DNA from: an uncultured Oscillospiraceae bacterium
GTDB lineage: Bacteria; Bacillota; Clostridia; Oscillospirales; Oscillospiraceae
Direction: 5' to 3'
DNA: 40,868 nucleotides
NCBI GenBank assembly: GCA_947630375.1
Contig: CANRHH010000023.1
Location: 1 to 40,868 of the forward strand
Both the position numbers and the translations under genes were made by a program. The notes beneath the pieces are model-generated. The model made no database searches. It worked only from the letters and a program-made list of their open reading frames with translations, and was not told the origin of the DNA. Shown here piece by piece: positions 39,811-40,868 of the stretch; within the stretch, counting starts at the first letter, position 1, and each line of letters begins with the position of its first letter.

Positions 39811-40473
39811 CTACTCCTGCGGCAGCAGGATCTCGGTGGTAAAGGCCCCGTCCTCGCTGTTGCGGGAGAGGTATCCGCCCAGGCGCTCCACGATGGCGTC
39901 GATCCGCACCAGGCCCAGGCCGTGGCCCTCGCCCTTGGTGGAGCGGAAGAGGCCGCCCTGCTTTTGCAGTTTTTTCCCGGCGGTCAGGTTGGTAAAGGAG
40001 AGGTAGAGCTGGGGGCCCTTCATATCCATATACACCCGGATGACCCGTTGCCCCTCCGGCAGGGCGGCGCTGGCCTCGATGGCGTTGTCAAACAGATTTC
40101 CGATGATGCAGCACAGGTCGATCTCCGAGATCTTCAGCTTCACCGGGATGTGGGCGTCCGTTGTGACGGAAATGCCCCGGGCCTTGGCCAGGGAGATCTT
40201 GGAGTTCAAAATGGCGTCGGTCATGGGGTTACCGGTTTTGACGGCGGTGTCCACCGTGTTCAGATCCGTATCCAGCAGATCCAGGTAGCGGCAGATGGCC
40301 GGCCAGTCCTCCGCCGCGGCGTAGGCCTTCATCACCTGGATGTGGTTGCGGTAATCGTGCCGCCAGCCCCGGATCTGCCGGTACATGTTGTCCACCTCCC
40401 GGTAGTGGGTCTCGATGAGCTGGCGCTGGTAGGCGGCGACCCGTTTGTCCTCTCTTTTTTTGAAAATACCCAT
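39811..40473 (-). CDS. Soluble GHKL histidine kinase, AgrC-like, without membrane sensor
   Basis: A 220-residue kinase. It has a phosphoacceptor helix with WRHDYRNHIQVM (His39), the N box GNLFDNAIEA (Asn130) and the G box GEGHGLGL (181-188). It belongs to the GHKL/AgrC type that partners LytTR regulators, but the usual six-helix N-terminal sensor is absent: the protein starts 38 residues before the phosphoacceptor histidine. It may read a cytoplasmic signal, or be truncated. ATG 40473 lies three bases after AGGTGA, a short spacing that is linked to the stop of the regulator gene. Confidence 0.85.
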   Translation of the reverse strand: MGIFKKREDKRVAAYQRQLIETHYREVDNMYRQIRGWRHDYRNHIQVMKAYAAAEDWPAICRYLDLLDTDLNTVDTAVKTGNPMTDAILNSKISLAKARGISVTTDAHIPVKLKISEIDLCCIIGNLFDNAIEASAALPEGQRVIRVYMDMKGPQLYLSFTNLTAGKKLQKQGGLFRSTKGEGHGLGLVRIDAIVERLGGYLSRNSEDGAFTTEILLPQE

Positions 40474-40476
40474 GCT

Positions 40477-40868
40477 TCACCTCATGGCGATGATCGCCCG
40501 GTTCACGCCCTCATAGGCGCCCCGGGGCAGGGGGATGGCCGTGCCGTCCAGCAGGCGGATCTCCGCCCGGGTGACCCGGCTGATCTGCGTCAGGTTCACC
40601 AAGACGGACCGCCCCACCCGGTAGAACCGGTCGTCCAGGCGCTGCTCCAGCTGAGCCAGCGTCATTTTTGCCGTGTACGCCTCTTTGCCGTAGACGGTGA
40701 CATAGTTGCCGAACACCCCGGCGTAGCGGATCTGCCATATGGGAATGCGTACCGTACCGCCGCCACTGTCCAGGGTCAGCGTCTTTTCGTCCTTTTGCAG
40801 CTTTTCCGCCGCCCGGTCCAGCACCGCGGACAGCTTGTCCTCCTTCACGGGCTTCATCAGATAGCGCA
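40477..40868 (-). CDS. LytTR-family response regulator, N terminus beyond right edge
   Basis: At least 129 codons are seen; the frame is open at the right edge. The first codons read RYLMKPV, the typical end of a receiver domain with its conserved Lys-Pro, so the Asp-containing part lies outside. The rest is a LytTR DNA-binding domain: IRYAGVFGNYVTVYG, LEQRLDDRFYRVGRSVLVNL, ISRVTRAEIRLLDG and LPRGAYEGV. An ATG at 40857 is internal, not the real start. It is in one operon with the kinase gene, which begins four bases after its stop. Confidence 0.9.
   Translation of the reverse strand, partial: RYLMKPVKEDKLSAVLDRAAEKLQKDEKTLTLDSGGGTVRIPIWQIRYAGVFGNYVTVYGKEAYTAKMTLAQLEQRLDDRFYRVGRSVLVNLTQISRVTRAEIRLLDGTAIPLPRGAYEGVNRAIIAMR

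Overview
The window looks like part of the chromosome of a spore-forming, anaerobic gut Clostridium-group bacterium, most likely Oscillospiraceae (relatives of Flavonifractor, Intestinimonas or Pseudoflavonifractor). This rests on a SpoVAC sporulation protein, a ferredoxin-dependent 2-oxoacid oxidoreductase, a galacto-N-biose/lacto-N-biose phosphorylase locus, high GC and many GTG/TTG starts. The assignment is inference from gene content, not from a marker gene.

Region 1 (about 1-18500) is the accessory end of an integrative conjugative element, nearly all on the minus strand, next to a tRNA-Ser gene (18520-18611, minus) whose 3' end faces it. Reading in the direction of transcription there are: small ribbon-helix-helix-type proteins; a run of short overlapping accessory genes (DUF4314 type, ArdA-like antirestriction modules in several copies, unknowns); a winged-helix-like protein; a Dam-type adenine methylase; DUF3849 and DUF3852 proteins; a TrbL/VirB6-like membrane protein; a cytosine methyltransferase split over two reading frames; and a surface cargo of a thioester-domain adhesin, an LPETG SpaA-type pilin and a backbone pilin that runs off the left edge. 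A plus-strand cysteine-pair lipoprotein sits between the pilus genes. Relaxase, VirD4, VirB4, sortase and integrase are not in the window.

Region 2 (18500-21240) is core chromosome: tRNA-Ser with its promoter, spoVAC plus a 46-residue basic protein, a bidirectional terminator, and a Na/Pi cotransporter with a PhoU-like tail.

Region 3 (21240-29570) is a sugar-utilisation locus with two divergent arms. The minus arm encodes a solute-binding lipoprotein, two permeases and a GH112 phosphorylase. The plus arm encodes an AraC regulator and a sulfatase without signal peptide. The 402-base gap between the arms has a clear promoter for each arm and two perfect 17-base inverted copies of a probable operator. 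I infer import and intracellular desulfation/phosphorolysis of sulfated mucin-type galactosyl-HexNAc disaccharides.

Region 4 (29570-33420) is a five-gene operon: a P-loop ATPase, then delta, alpha, beta and gamma subunits of a Vor/Kor-type ferredoxin oxidoreductase, followed by a 210-base array of five consecutive hairpins, the first and last being identical 24-base palindromes.

Region 5 (33420-40868) holds a GT4 glycosyltransferase with a coiled-coil tail, an XRE regulator fused to membrane helices, a pair of ABC exporter half-transporters, and a LytTR regulator (cut by the right edge) with a soluble GHKL kinase. Two direct repeats with 21-base period lie between kinase and exporter genes and may be the LytTR operator.
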